Part shown: piece by piece, positions 8,216 through 16,612 of the stretch
How the letters are laid out: every line of letters starts with the position of its first letter
Position numbering within the stretch: the first letter of the stretch is position 1
Assembly: GCF_030246845.1 (NCBI RefSeq)
Contig: NZ_CP126889.1
Coordinates: 1,674,001 to 1,738,000 of the forward strand
Reading direction: 5' to 3'
DNA: 64,000 nt
Source of the DNA: Enhydrobacter sp.
GTDB taxonomy: Bacteria > Pseudomonadota > Alphaproteobacteria > Reyranellales > Reyranellaceae
Notes under the pieces: generated by a model
Databases searched by the model: none
Told to the model about the DNA's origin: nothing
Seen by the model: only the letters and a program-made list of their open reading frames with translations
Made by a program: the position numbers and the translations under genes

Positions 8216-9088
8216 ATGCGCCGTTTTTCCTTCGTCACAGTGGATGTCTTCACGGAACGCCGGTTCGGCGGCAATCCGCTCGCGGTATTCCCCGAGGCGC
8301 AGGGGCTGAGCGACGCCGAGATGCAGGCGCTGGCCGCGGAGTTCAATCTCAGCGAGACGACGTTCGTGCTGCCCGCCGCGGACCGCCGCAACACGGCCCG
8401 CGTCCGCATCTTCAATCGCAAGACCGAGATGCCTTTCGCCGGTCACCCCAACGTCGGCACGGGTTGGGTGCTGGCACGGCACGGCACGGCGCGGAACGGC
8501 CTGCTGCGTTTCGAGGAGATCGCGGGCCTTGTCGAGGTGCGCGCGGCGGCGGGGCTCGTGACCATCGCCGCGCCGCAGCCGCTGTCGCTGGGACCGGAGA
8601 TGCCGATCGACTTGCTGGCCGGATGTGTGGGCCTCGACAGCGAAGACGTCGTCGTGAGCGCGCACCGCCCGGTGCTGGCATCGGTCGGCAATTCCTTCGT
8701 CATCGCCGAGGTGACGGCCGCTGCACTCGCGAAGGCTTCGCCTGATGTGGGCAAGTTCCGCGACGCCGCCAGGATCTACACGGCCGCCGGGGCCAGTCGG
8801 CTGCCGCTTTATCTCTATGCACGTGAGGGGAACGGACTACGGGCCCGCATGTTCTCGCCACTGTCCGGCACGATGGAAGACGCGGCGACGGGCAGCGCCG
8901 CGACGCCACTTGCCGCTCTGCTGCTCTCGCTCGGCACCGACAGCGAGAAGCCCTACGAGGTGATTCAGGGCGTCGAGATGGGTCGGCCGAGCCGGCTGCT
9001 GGCCCACGCCCGCCGCACCGCCGACGGCATTCGCGCCGCGGTGGGCGGCCACTGCGTCCCGGTCCTCGAGGGCGAGGTCTCGCTTTAG
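8216..9088 (+). CDS. PhzF family isomerase/epimerase
   Basis: 290 residues with the PhzF (diaminopimelate-epimerase-like) fold. Recognisable are DVFTERRFGGNPLAVF at the N-terminus, LSETTFV carrying the catalytic Glu (about residue 46), PFAGHPNVGTGWVL (about 73-86), and EDAATGSAATPLAALL (about 222-237) in the second half. PhzF proteins isomerise small acids, as in phenazine synthesis, but no other phenazine genes are here, so the substrate is unknown. The start is four bases after the PaiB-like stop, indicating translational coupling. Confidence 0.85.
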   Translation: MRRFSFVTVDVFTERRFGGNPLAVFPEAQGLSDAEMQALAAEFNLSETTFVLPAADRRNTARVRIFNRKTEMPFAGHPNVGTGWVLARHGTARNGLLRFEEIAGLVEVRAAAGLVTIAAPQPLSLGPEMPIDLLAGCVGLDSEDVVVSAHRPVLASVGNSFVIAEVTAAALAKASPDVGKFRDAARIYTAAGASRLPLYLYAREGNGLRARMFSPLSGTMEDAATGSAATPLAALLLSLGTDSEKPYEVIQGVEMGRPSRLLAHARRTADGIRAAVGGHCVPVLEGEVSL

Positions 9089-9193
9089 ACGAGCGCCAGT
9101 GTGCGCAAGCGTACCGTCCCGGCACGCTCGGCAACTGCCACCGCAAGCCAGTCATTTTGTGGGCGATCGTCCTTCCGAAATCAGGAGATGCCC

Positions 9194-9625
9194 ATGCAAG
9201 TTCGCGAAGCGATGAGCTCGCCCGTGCAGATCACCGTGCCTGGCCACACCATCCAGCAGGCGGCCCAGCTCATGCTCGAGGTCGATGCCGGCGTACTGCC
9301 GGTGGGCGACAGGGACCGGCTGGTCGGCATGATCACCGACCGCGATATCGCGTTGCGCGCGGTGGCGACCGGCATGGGCCCGCAGACCCGTGTCGGCGAC
9401 GTCATGACCGATGAGGTGATGTACTGCTTCGACGACGAGGATATCGAGCATGTCGCCCACAGCATGGGCGAGTTGCAGGTGCGCCGCCTGCCCGTGGTCA
9501 ATCGCGACAAGGAGCTGGTCGGCATCCTGTCGCTCGGCGACGTCGCGACGCTGCATGGTGGCGGCACGGCCGGAGGCGCCCTGGGCGACATCAGCCAGCC
9601 CGGCGGCAAGCATACGCAGGTGTGA
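9194..9625 (+). CDS. CBS-domain pair protein
   Basis: A 143-residue protein of two tandem CBS domains (about 1-60 and 70-130), a module that usually binds adenosyl nucleotides and responds to energy state. The repeated signatures are VGMITDRDIALRAVA and VGILSLGDVA. An AGGAG lies six bases before ATG 9194; the ATG at 9188 directly abuts it and is less likely. Stand-alone CBS proteins of this length are common in alphaproteobacteria and often stress-linked. The 105-base upstream gap presumably holds its promoter. No partner protein is evident. Confidence 0.88.
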   Translation: MQVREAMSSPVQITVPGHTIQQAAQLMLEVDAGVLPVGDRDRLVGMITDRDIALRAVATGMGPQTRVGDVMTDEVMYCFDDEDIEHVAHSMGELQVRRLPVVNRDKELVGILSLGDVATLHGGGTAGGALGDISQPGGKHTQV

Positions 9626-9631
9626 GCGCGT

Positions 9632-10294
9632 TCAGTCCCGCAGCGCCTCGATGTTCGCGGCGTAGTTGTCCGGGCCACCTCGGAACACCGCGGTGCCGGC
9701 GACAAGGACGTCGGCGCCGGCTTGGCGGCAACGCCGCGCGGTCTCGGCGTTGACGCCACCGTCGACTTCCAGATCGACCGGCTTGCCGAGCGCGTCGATC
9801 GCCTTGCGCAGGCTCGCGATCTTGGCGAGCTGGCTTTCGATGAAGCTCTGCCCGCCGAAGCCGGGATTGACGCTCATCACCAGCACGAGGTCGAGATCAC
9901 CCAGCACCGGCTCGATCGCGGCCAGCGGCGTCGCGGGATTGAGCACCAGTCCCGCCTTCTTGCCGAGGCCCTTGATGAGCTGGATTGTACGATGCACGTG
10001 CGGCCCGGCCTCGGGATGGAAGGAGATCACGTCCGCACCGGCATCGACATAGGCCGGCACCAGTGCATCCACCGGCGTGATCATGAGGTGCACGTCGAAC
10101 GGCAGCCGGCTGTGCTTGCGCAGCGCCTTCACCACCATCGGGCCCACCGTGAGGTTGGGAACGAAGTGACCGTCCATCACATCGACATGGATCCAGTCGG
10201 CGCCCGCCTTCGTCACCGCCTCGACTTCCCGCCCGAGCGACGCGAAGTCCGCCGACAGGATCGAGGGCGCGATGCGAAGCGGTTGCGGCGCCAT
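9632..10294 (-). CDS. rpe: Ribulose-phosphate 3-epimerase
   Basis: Interconverts ribulose 5-phosphate and xylulose 5-phosphate in the pentose phosphate or Calvin pathways. The 220 residues have the normal length. The motifs [28 protein letters not shown] (metal and catalytic residues), [13 protein letters not shown] and [11 protein letters not shown] are all intact. It starts 8 bases after the stop of pheA on the same strand, so the two are probably cotranscribed despite belonging to different pathways. A convergent CBS gene ends 6 bases away. Confidence 0.96.
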   Translation of the reverse strand: MAPQPLRIAPSILSADFASLGREVEAVTKAGADWIHVDVMDGHFVPNLTVGPMVVKALRKHSRLPFDVHLMITPVDALVPAYVDAGADVISFHPEAGPHVHRTIQLIKGLGKKAGLVLNPATPLAAIEPVLGDLDLVLVMSVNPGFGGQSFIESQLAKIASLRKAIDALGKPVDLEVDGGVNAETARRCRQAGADVLVAGTAVFRGGPDNYAANIEALRD

Positions 10295-10302
10295 CGCCTG
10301 CC

Positions 10303-11199
10303 TCAGGTCCCCGGACGAGTCGGCGCGTCCCAACCCTTGCGCCGGAAGGGATTGGCCGGGAACGTCCCCAGCATTTTCAGCTCCTCGGAGAAGAAGGCGA
10401 GCTCCTCGAGCGCCAGCCGGAGGCTGCGTGCTTCGGGATGACCCTCGACCTCGGCGTAGAACTGCGCCTGCTCGAAATGCGGTCCGGACAGGTAGCTTTC
10501 CAGCTTCACGATATTGACGCCGTTGGTCGCGAAGCCGCCCAGCGCCTTGTACAGGGCGGCGGGCACGCTCTTCACGCGAAACAGGAACGCGGTCATGCAG
10601 CGCACGCTGCGCCAGTCCGGCTGCGCCTCCTCGCGACTGAAGACCAGCATGCGCGTGGTGTTGTGATCGGCGTCCTCGATGTTGCGTGCCAGCACCCTGA
10701 GCCTGTAGATGCGCGCGGCCAACGACGACGCGATGGCCGCGACCCCCTTGTCGCCGATCTCGGCGACTTCCCGCGCGGCGCCCGCGGTATCGCCATGGAC
10801 CAGTGGCTGGATGCGATGCTTCCTGAGGAAATTGCGGCACTGCGACAGCGCCTGGACGTGGCTCTTCGCGGTCTTGATCGTCTTCAGCGATGCGCCCGGC
10901 AGTGCCACCAGGCAATGCTCGACTCGCTGAAAATGCTCGGCGACGATCTTGAGCCTGGTATGCGGCAGCAGGCTGTGCAGGTCGGCGACGCGGCCCGCGA
11001 TCGAGTTCTCAACCGGGATCATCGCCAGTGCCGCCTTGCCCGCCTGCACGGTCGCCATCGCCGCCTCGAAGGTGGGACAGGGCAAGGTCGTCATGTAGGG
11101 AAACGCCGCGCGGCAGGCCATGTCCGAATTGGCGCCCGGCTCACCCTGGAAGGCGATCGTGTTGCCGGCCTTGTCCCTGCCGATCCGCGCCCTGGCCAT
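10303..11199 (-). CDS. pheA: Prephenate dehydratase (monofunctional, ACT-regulated)
   Basis: Converts prephenate to phenylpyruvate in phenylalanine synthesis. The 298 residues comprise a periplasmic-binding-like catalytic domain ([33 protein letters not shown] with the catalytic Thr-Arg) and a C-terminal ACT domain (about 205-285, containing [20 protein letters not shown] and SYLSG) for feedback by phenylalanine. No chorismate mutase domain is fused. The start chosen, ATG 11199, begins [19 protein letters not shown]; longer in-frame extensions lack family similarity. Confidence 0.93.
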   Translation of the reverse strand: MARARIGRDKAGNTIAFQGEPGANSDMACRAAFPYMTTLPCPTFEAAMATVQAGKAALAMIPVENSIAGRVADLHSLLPHTRLKIVAEHFQRVEHCLVALPGASLKTIKTAKSHVQALSQCRNFLRKHRIQPLVHGDTAGAAREVAEIGDKGVAAIASSLAARIYRLRVLARNIEDADHNTTRMLVFSREEAQPDWRSVRCMTAFLFRVKSVPAALYKALGGFATNGVNIVKLESYLSGPHFEQAQFYAEVEGHPEARSLRLALEELAFFSEELKMLGTFPANPFRRKGWDAPTRPGT

Positions 11200-11428
11200 G
11201 TCCGTCCTCTCCCCGCCCCGTTCAGGCCTTGCGCCGATCGCCCCGCGCGCCGCTGTTTCGCCCGCCGGATCGCCCTCGTCAACCCGCTGGCAATGCCAAA
11301 AAACCGTGCTAAATCCGGCACTTGCGACGTTCCGCCGCGTGAGGGTCCCGAATCGATGGGATACTACTGGCGGCGCTCGGGGCGTGCTACAGCAACCTCC
11401 GAAGAATTTGCGCGGGCGAGATTCGAGA

Positions 11429-12016
11429 ATGGTCAATTTCAATACGGCGGCCGGTTGCTTCCTGGCTTCGGCGCTTTTCGCGATGGTGGTCGGCAAGGTG
11501 TCGAACGCCCTGGTGGAGCCGGAGCATCTCGCCAAGCCGGCAATCGCCGTCAGCGAGGCCGCCCCCGAGCCGGCAGCCGGTTCGGCGGCGCCTGCCGAGC
11601 TGCCGCCGATCGGTCCCAAGCTGGCCAGCGCCAACCCCAAGGAAGGCGAGAAGCTGTACAAGAAGCTCTGCACGTCCTGCCATACCGACGAGAAGGGCGG
11701 GCCCAACAAGGTCGGTCCGAACCTGTGGGACATCGTCGGCCGCAAGAAGGGCAGCCATCCCGGCTTCAGCTATTCCTCGGGGATGGAGGCCAAGGGCGGC
11801 GAGTGGACCTATGAGGATCTCAACCACTGGCTCCACAAGCCCAGCGCGTTCATCAAGGGCACCAAGATGGCCTTCGCCGGCCTGCCGAAGGAGCAGGAGC
11901 GCGCCGACGTAATCGCCTACCTGCGGACGATGAACGACAATCCGCCGCCACTGCCCGAAGCCAAGCCCGAGAGCAAGCCGGACAACAAGCCTCAGGGCCA
12001 GCCCGAAAAGAAGTAA
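11429..12016 (+). CDS. Membrane-anchored class I cytochrome c
   Basis: 195 residues: an uncleaved N-terminal signal anchor (about 5-25), an Ala/Pro-rich linker, then a cytochrome c domain with the haem site CTSCH (about 83-87) and an axial Met in GTKMAFAGL (about 145). A Lys/Pro/Glu-rich tail closes the protein. The design matches alphaproteobacterial CycM-type cytochromes, which carry electrons from the bc1 complex to terminal oxidase. The 229-base upstream gap to divergent pheA shows no recognisable regulatory signal. ATG 11429 lies 15 bases after GGGCGAG. Confidence 0.9.
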   Translation: MVNFNTAAGCFLASALFAMVVGKVSNALVEPEHLAKPAIAVSEAAPEPAAGSAAPAELPPIGPKLASANPKEGEKLYKKLCTSCHTDEKGGPNKVGPNLWDIVGRKKGSHPGFSYSSGMEAKGGEWTYEDLNHWLHKPSAFIKGTKMAFAGLPKEQERADVIAYLRTMNDNPPPLPEAKPESKPDNKPQGQPEKK

Positions 12017-12024
12017 GCCGAGGC

Positions 12025-12807
12025 GTGGTGGCCGGACCGGTTCCCGCCGAGCTGGTCGCTCTGGGCCATCGTCTCGCCGACGCGGCGCGCCCGATCGTCG
12101 CCCGGCATTTCCGCACGCCCGTCGCCGTCGACGACAAGAGCGACAGCACTCCCGTCACCGCCGCCGACCGCGACGCGGAGCTGGCGATGCGCCACCTGCT
12201 CGCCGCAGCCGTTCCCGCCCACGGCGTGTTCGGCGAGGAGCATGGCGCCGAGCGCACCGACGCCGAATATGTCTGGGTGCTCGATCCGATCGACGGCACC
12301 AAGGCCTTCATCACCGGCCTGCCGATCTTCGGCACGCTGATCGCGCTCCTGCATCGCGGCAGGCCGGTGCTGGGCATCATCGACCAGCCGATCCTCGGCG
12401 AGCGCTGGCTGGGCGCGGTCGGACAGCCCTCGACGCTGAACGGCAACGCGATCCGGGTGCGAGCCTGCCCGTCGCTCGACCGGGCCTACATGTACTCGAC
12501 GGCGCCCGTCATGTTTCCCGGCGAGATGGAGCAGCGCCATACGGCGCTCGCGCGACAAGTGAAGCTCTTTCGCTGGGGCGGCGATTGCTACGCCTATGGC
12601 CTGCTCGCCGCCGGCCATGTCGATCTCGTGGTCGAGAATTCGCTGAAGCTCTACGACTTCGCCGCCCTAGTGCCGGTGATCGAAGGCGCCGGCGGCCTGA
12701 TCACCGACTGGCGGGGCCGCGAGCTCGATATGGGTTCCGACGGCTCCGTCCTCGCCGCCGGCGACCCGGCCGTCCATCGCGCCGCGTCCCGGCTCCTCGC
12801 GGACTAA
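12025..12807 (+). CDS. hisN: Inositol-monophosphatase-family phosphatase, probably histidinol-phosphatase
   Basis: 260 residues of the lithium-sensitive phosphatase fold. Metal motifs are GEEHG (about 73), VLDPIDGTKAFITGLP (about 88-103) and RWGGDCYAYGLLAAGHVDLVVE (split: RWGGDCYAYGLLAAG, then HVDLVVE). DGTKAFITG is characteristic of HisN-type histidinol-phosphatases, which many alphaproteobacteria use in place of HisB's N-terminal domain. That fits the monofunctional hisB at 18970. Two in-frame GTG codons (12025, 12028) are the only plausible starts. Inositol or other monophosphatase activity remains possible. Its stop overlaps that of the convergent GNAT gene. Confidence 0.75.
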   Translation: MVAGPVPAELVALGHRLADAARPIVARHFRTPVAVDDKSDSTPVTAADRDAELAMRHLLAAAVPAHGVFGEEHGAERTDAEYVWVLDPIDGTKAFITGLPIFGTLIALLHRGRPVLGIIDQPILGERWLGAVGQPSTLNGNAIRVRACPSLDRAYMYSTAPVMFPGEMEQRHTALARQVKLFRWGGDCYAYGLLAAGHVDLVVENSLKLYDFAALVPVIEGAGGLITDWRGRELDMGSDGSVLAAGDPAVHRAASRLLAD

Positions 12808-13313
12808 CCACGCCAGCGCACGGAGTCGGTCTCGAACCAGACGGACGGGACTTCCCGGTAGACGACATCCTTGCGGTAAGCCAGGCCGAGACGCGCCATC
12901 ACCGCCTGCGAGGCGTGATTGTCCGGCCTGGTCACGGCGAAGATCAGTTTCAGTCCCAGCGTGCGAAAGCCGAAGTCGAGCGCGGCGCGTCCCGCCTCCG
13001 TCGCAAAGCCCTGGCCCCGCTCGTCCGGGTGCAGCGACCACAGCACTTCCGTCTCGCCGAATTCCGGCACGAAGTTGAGTCCGGCCTGGCCGATCAGCCG
13101 ATCACCGCGGAAGATCGCCCACGGCCCGTATCCCCGCTCGCGCCAGGATCGTGCATAGCGCTCGATGGCGGCGCGCGCGGCGTCGACCGGATCGCCGGTC
13201 GCCGGCAACAGCCAGCGGGCGACGTCCGGATGGAAGCGCATGGCGGCATAGGTCTCGGCATCGTCGGGGCGCAGGGGTCGCAGCGTCAGCCGCTCGGTCT
13301 TCAGGGTCGTCAT
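12804..13313 (-). CDS. GNAT family N-acetyltransferase (RimJ/RimL-like)
   Basis: 169 residues with the GNAT fold. TERLTLRPLRPDDAETYAAM opens the domain, HPDERGQGFATEAGRAALDF is the acetyl-CoA-binding loop (Q/R-x-x-G-x-A), and NHASQAVMARLGLAY is the conserved C-terminal helix. RimJ/RimL-like members acetylate N-termini or small amines; the substrate is unknown. It is divergent from the Spy-like gene, and its ATG abuts the CpxR-like direct repeat, so it could also be under that control. Confidence 0.85.
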   Translation of the reverse strand: MTTLKTERLTLRPLRPDDAETYAAMRFHPDVARWLLPATGDPVDAARAAIERYARSWRERGYGPWAIFRGDRLIGQAGLNFVPEFGETEVLWSLHPDERGQGFATEAGRAALDFGFRTLGLKLIFAVTRPDNHASQAVMARLGLAYRKDVVYREVPSVWFETDSVRWRG

Positions 13314-13314
13314 C

Positions 13315-13329
13315 TTTACATAACTTTAC
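13315..13329 (-). promoter_or_regulatory. CpxR-box-like direct repeat
   Basis: On the minus strand this reads GTAAA-GTTAT-GTAAA, exactly the GTAAA-N5-GTAAA consensus of enterobacterial CpxR. It is AT-rich in a GC-rich region and lies between the GNAT gene and a Spy/CpxP-like gene that precedes an OmpR-family regulator and sensor kinase. Confidence 0.6.
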
Positions 13330-13400
13330 ACCGGCGAGACGGGCGCGAAACCGCGCTGCGCCATATCGGGGTCACGGGAAACCACCCGATGGAGAGGACA

Positions 13401-13877
13401 ATGGCAAATCTCGACCTGAAGACGATGATGGCGGCCCTTCTGGCGGGCAGTCTGGCCGTGACGGCCGGCGGCGCCGCCTACGCCCGGCCGGACGGCCAGG
13501 CGCTCGACCCCGCGAAGTTCCAGCAGCGCATCGAGAAGCGCGTCGACCGGGCGCTCGACGGCACGGATGCGAGCGTCGACCAGAAGAAGCAGATCGCCGA
13601 CATCATGTCTTCGGCCTTCAAGGACATGAAGCCGTTGCGCGATCAGCGTCAGGCGAATCGCAAGGCGATGCAGGACGCCCTGCAGGCGCCGACCATCGAT
13701 CCGGCCAGGATCGAGTCGATCCGCGCCGAGCAGATGAAGATCGCCGACGAGAGCTCCAAGCGCTTCACCAAGGCCCTGACCGATGCCGGCAACGTGCTGA
13801 CGGCGCAGCAGCGGCAGGCCTTCTTCAAGAACTGGAACCATCACGAGCGCGGGCACCAGCGCGGCAAGCGTGGATGA
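13401..13877 (+). CDS. Periplasmic Spy/CpxP-like (LTxxQ) protein
   Basis: A 158-residue exported protein. Residues 1 to about 29 are a cleavable signal (hydrophobic core ending GGAAYA). The mature part is almost entirely charged alpha-helix, with KKQIADIMSSAFKDMKPLRD, a second helix of RAEQMKIADESSKRF, and the family signature LTAQQRQAFFKNW near residue 135-147. Spy/CpxP proteins are periplasmic chaperones or adaptor-type inhibitors of a sensor kinase. GGAGAGGA precedes ATG 13401. A two-component regulator follows after 32 bases, reproducing a cpxP-cpxR-cpxA arrangement. Confidence 0.8.
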   Translation: MANLDLKTMMAALLAGSLAVTAGGAAYARPDGQALDPAKFQQRIEKRVDRALDGTDASVDQKKQIADIMSSAFKDMKPLRDQRQANRKAMQDALQAPTIDPARIESIRAEQMKIADESSKRFTKALTDAGNVLTAQQRQAFFKNWNHHERGHQRGKRG

Positions 13878-13909
13878 CATCGGGGGCGGCGCGGCCCGAT
13901 ACTGGATCG

Positions 13910-14599
13910 ATGGCCGAGCGCATCCTGATGATCGATGACGACGACCGTCTCGCCGCGATGGTCTCCGACTATCTCGGCGGGGCGGGCTTTCGTGTCACCG
14001 TCGCGGGGACCGCACGCGAGGGCGAAGGATGGCTGAAGCGCGAAAGCTTCGACGCGGTCATCCTCGATCTCATGCTGCCCGATGCCGACGGCCTCGATCT
14101 CTGCCGTCGGCTGCGCGCCGTGAGCGACGTGCCGATCCTGATGCTGACCGCGCGCGGCGAGCCGATGGATCGCGTCGTCGGCCTCGAGATCGGCGCCGAC
14201 GACTATCTCGCCAAGCCGTTCGAGCCGCGCGAGCTGCAGGCCCGCCTGCGCGCCATCCTGCGCCGCCGCAGCAGGACGGCGACAGCCGACATCCTGCGCT
14301 TCGGCCGGCTCGAGATCGACAAGGGCGCACGCCTGGTGCGTCTGGACGACGAGGAACGTCCCCTCACCTCCTACCAGTTCGCGCTTCTGCTGGCGCTTGC
14401 CGAGCGCGCCGGGCGCGTGCTCACGCGCGATGCCCTGATGGACCTCACGAAGGGCGAGAAGCTGGAAGCGTTCGACCGCTCGGTCGATGTCCACATCTCG
14501 CGCATCCGCGCCGCCATCGAGGACGACCCGAAGAAGCCGCGCCGCATCCTGACCCTGCGCGGCGCGGGCTACGTCTTCGCCCGCGATCAGGATCGGTGA
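13910..14599 (+). CDS. OmpR-family response regulator (CpxR-like)
   Basis: 229 residues: receiver domain (acidic pair at 9-11, phospho-acceptor D53 in VILDLMLPD, K102 in YLAKPFEP) and a C-terminal winged helix (about 130-225, ending RILTLRGAGYVFARD). It would bind DNA when phosphorylated by the sensor kinase encoded downstream. The start was set at ATG 13910 because the family begins MAERILMIDDD. Between it and the kinase lie 305 bases of repeats, so kinase expression may rest on read-through or a separate promoter. The CpxR resemblance rests on context and the upstream box. Confidence 0.9.
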   Translation: MAERILMIDDDDRLAAMVSDYLGGAGFRVTVAGTAREGEGWLKRESFDAVILDLMLPDADGLDLCRRLRAVSDVPILMLTARGEPMDRVVGLEIGADDYLAKPFEPRELQARLRAILRRRSRTATADILRFGRLEIDKGARLVRLDDEERPLTSYQFALLLALAERAGRVLTRDALMDLTKGEKLEAFDRSVDVHISRIRAAIEDDPKKPRRILTLRGAGYVFARDQDR

Positions 14600-14618
14600 T
14601 GGGGCCCAGCGATCTCAA

Positions 14619-14875
14619 GGGAGCGCGGCACTCCGGTGCCGCTCATTGTCGTGCGCGCGAACGCCACCGATGTCCGTCGCCGGCCGTGCCGGCCCTCGGG
14701 AATGAAACTGCGCTGCCTGCCGCAAAGCGGGTGTCATCCCGAGCGCAGCGAGGGATCCTTGATCGGCGTAAGCCAAAGATCCCTCCCTCCGGCTTCGCTC
14801 AGGGCAGGCGCTACGCTCGGGACGACACGGACGTGGCTGCAGCGCATGACCTGTTTCTTGTCAGTGGCGCGCTCC
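14619..14875. repeat. Repeat cluster between response regulator and kinase (family A arms, nested family B)
   Basis: The left piece 14619-14642 resembles one arm of the palindrome at 2234-2286 and folds into its own hairpin (GCGGCAC/GTGCCGC). The right piece 14863-14875 matches the end of that palindrome's other arm. Between them sits a complete family B element (14731-14828). The simplest reading is a family A element opened by other sequence. No gene is seen in the 305-base gap 14600-14904. Confidence 0.65.
14731..14828. repeat. Palindromic repeat family B, copy 1
   Basis: Starts GTGTCATCCCGAGCGCAGCG, contains GAGGGATCC and its inverse GATCCCTC, and ends CGCTCGGGACGACAC, so the outer and inner segments are inverted copies. 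Related copies occur at 17922-17996, 57457-57536 and, degenerate, at 62358-62380. Confidence 0.85.
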
Positions 14876-14904
14876 GTTGAGCGTGTTTGCGAGAAGCTAA
14901 GAGG

Positions 14905-16158
14905 ATGCAGCGCCTCTACCTCAAGTTCTATCTCACCATCGTGGCGGTCCTGGTCGTGTTCGTCGGCGCGGCCGCGCTGTTGTGGCGTGTCGCCGAGGAA
15001 GAGGCGCGCACGCCGCAATATCTCGATGTCGCGGCCGAGCTCACCGGCGCGTTGCTGCCCGACGCCGATGCCCCGCCGGCGGACGATCAGAAGGCACTGG
15101 AGGCGCTGCATCGCAAGCTGCGCTTCGACCTCGCCTTGTACCGACCCGATGGCACGATCATCGCCCAGGCGGGCCGGCCGCCCCCTCGCTTCGATGTGCG
15201 CAAGGCGCGCCCGGGCTGGCGGCGCGGTCGCGACGGACCGAGCTTCACGTTGCAGCTTCCCGACGGGCGATGGCTGGTCGCGCGCAAGGTGCGCGAGCGC
15301 CCCAGCCCGACCTTCTGGATCGCGGCCTTCCTCGCCCTCGTCGCGGCCGCAGTTGCGGTCGGCGCCTATCCGGTGGTTCGCGGGCTCGGCCGACGGATCG
15401 AGCGGCTCAAGGCCGGCGTGGACAAGCTCGGCAGCGGCGATCTTGCCGCGCGCGTGAAGGTCGAAGGCCGCGACGAGATCGCCGCCCTGGCCGAAAGCTT
15501 CAACCGCTCGGCCGCGCGCATCGAGGCGCTGGTGGCGGCGCACCGCATGCTGCTTGCCAACTGCAGCCACGAGCTGCGCACCCCGCTCGCCCGCATCAGC
15601 GTAGCCGCCTCGCTCCTTGGCGAGCAGGCGGATCCCAGGACGCGCGAATCGCTGAAACGCGACATTGCCGAGCTCGATGGGCTGATCGACCAGATCCTCC
15701 TGACCAGCCGCCTCGACGCCGTGCCGGGTCTCGATCGCCGCGAGCCCGTCGACCTCCTCGCGCTCGCCGCGGAGGAAGCGGCGCTCTACGACATCGAGGC
15801 CGACGGCACGCCGGTTACGGTCGACGGCGACCGGCTGCTGTTGCGTCGGCTCGTACGCAACCTGCTGGAGAACGCTCGTCGCTATGCCGGCGATGGGCCG
15901 ATCGAGATCTCGGTCACGATGCCCGCAGGGCGTGCCGTACTCGAGGTGCGAGACCATGGGCCGGGCGTGCCGCCTGACGAGCGCGAACGCATCTTCGAGC
16001 CCTTTTACCGTCTCGCCACGGCACGCGAGAGCGGCCGCGGCAGCGGGCTTGGCCTCGCCCTCGTCCGCGAGATCGCCCGCCGTCATGGCGGCGATGCGGT
16101 TTGCTTGGCGGCAGACGGCGGCGGCAGCCGCTTCCGCATCGACCTGCCGGCGGCGTAA
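14905..16158 (+). CDS. Sensor histidine kinase (CpxA-like)
   Basis: A 417-residue inner-membrane kinase: TM1 at about 7-27, a roughly 108-residue periplasmic region, TM2 at about 136-158, a HAMP linker, HisKA with H222 in NCSHELRTPLARIS, and a HATPase domain (N box RNLLENARRYAG, G1 VRDHGPGVPPDERE, G2 GRGSGLGLALVREI). It should phosphorylate the adjacent regulator. The modest periplasmic domain and the Spy-like neighbour suggest envelope-stress sensing. ATG 14905 is preferred over TTG 14887, which lacks a better ribosome site. Confidence 0.9.
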   Translation: MQRLYLKFYLTIVAVLVVFVGAAALLWRVAEEEARTPQYLDVAAELTGALLPDADAPPADDQKALEALHRKLRFDLALYRPDGTIIAQAGRPPPRFDVRKARPGWRRGRDGPSFTLQLPDGRWLVARKVRERPSPTFWIAAFLALVAAAVAVGAYPVVRGLGRRIERLKAGVDKLGSGDLAARVKVEGRDEIAALAESFNRSAARIEALVAAHRMLLANCSHELRTPLARISVAASLLGEQADPRTRESLKRDIAELDGLIDQILLTSRLDAVPGLDRREPVDLLALAAEEAALYDIEADGTPVTVDGDRLLLRRLVRNLLENARRYAGDGPIEISVTMPAGRAVLEVRDHGPGVPPDERERIFEPFYRLATARESGRGSGLGLALVREIARRHGGDAVCLAADGGGSRFRIDLPAA

Positions 16159-16168
16159 CCTCCACGCC

Positions 16169-16600
16169 ATGGCGGTGGAGCACGAAGGCGGATGTGTTTG
16201 CGGTGCGGTGCGATTCAAAGCGATCGGTGAGCCCTCACGCGTGACGATCTGCCATTGCACCTGGTGCCAGCGCCGCACCGGCACCGCCTTCGGTACGGAA
16301 GTCGTGTTCGAGAACAGCCAGGTGGTGGTGATCGGCGATGAGATCGGCCGCTACCGTCACGTTTCCGACGAATCCGGCCGCTGGCTCGACGTCGAGTTCT
16401 GCCGGCGTTGCGGTTCCAACCTTGGCTTCACTCTCGAGGCGGCGCCGGGTATCCGCACGCTGCCTGCCGGCGCTTTCGACGATCCTGCGTGGATCGGCGC
16501 CGACCGCTACAGGATCCGCCACGTCTATCTGCGCTCGAGACGCGCCTGGTCCGATCTTTCGCCTTTGGTCGAACAATACGAACGGCACTTCAGACAGTAA
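16169..16600 (+). CDS. GFA family (glutathione-dependent formaldehyde-activating-like) zinc protein
   Basis: 143 residues with the zinc-binding cysteine sets of the GFA/CENP-V fold: CVCGAVRF (about 8-15), CHCTWCQRRTG (about 28-38) and CRRCGSNLGF (about 76-85). The founding member was proposed to speed S-hydroxymethylglutathione formation, but most members are uncharacterised and no formaldehyde dehydrogenase is adjacent. It starts 10 bases after the kinase stop and precedes an acyl-CoA dehydrogenase by 12 bases, so it may be cotranscribed with either. Confidence 0.85.
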   Translation: MAVEHEGGCVCGAVRFKAIGEPSRVTICHCTWCQRRTGTAFGTEVVFENSQVVVIGDEIGRYRHVSDESGRWLDVEFCRRCGSNLGFTLEAAPGIRTLPAGAFDDPAWIGADRYRIRHVYLRSRRAWSDLSPLVEQYERHFRQ

Positions 16601-16612
16601 CGGGAGCAGCTC

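Noticed and set aside
11200..11428. 229-base divergent gap between pheA and the cytochrome c gene checked for attenuator or leader peptide
   Set aside because: No Phe-rich short frame or paired terminator/antiterminator stems were evident on the pheA side.
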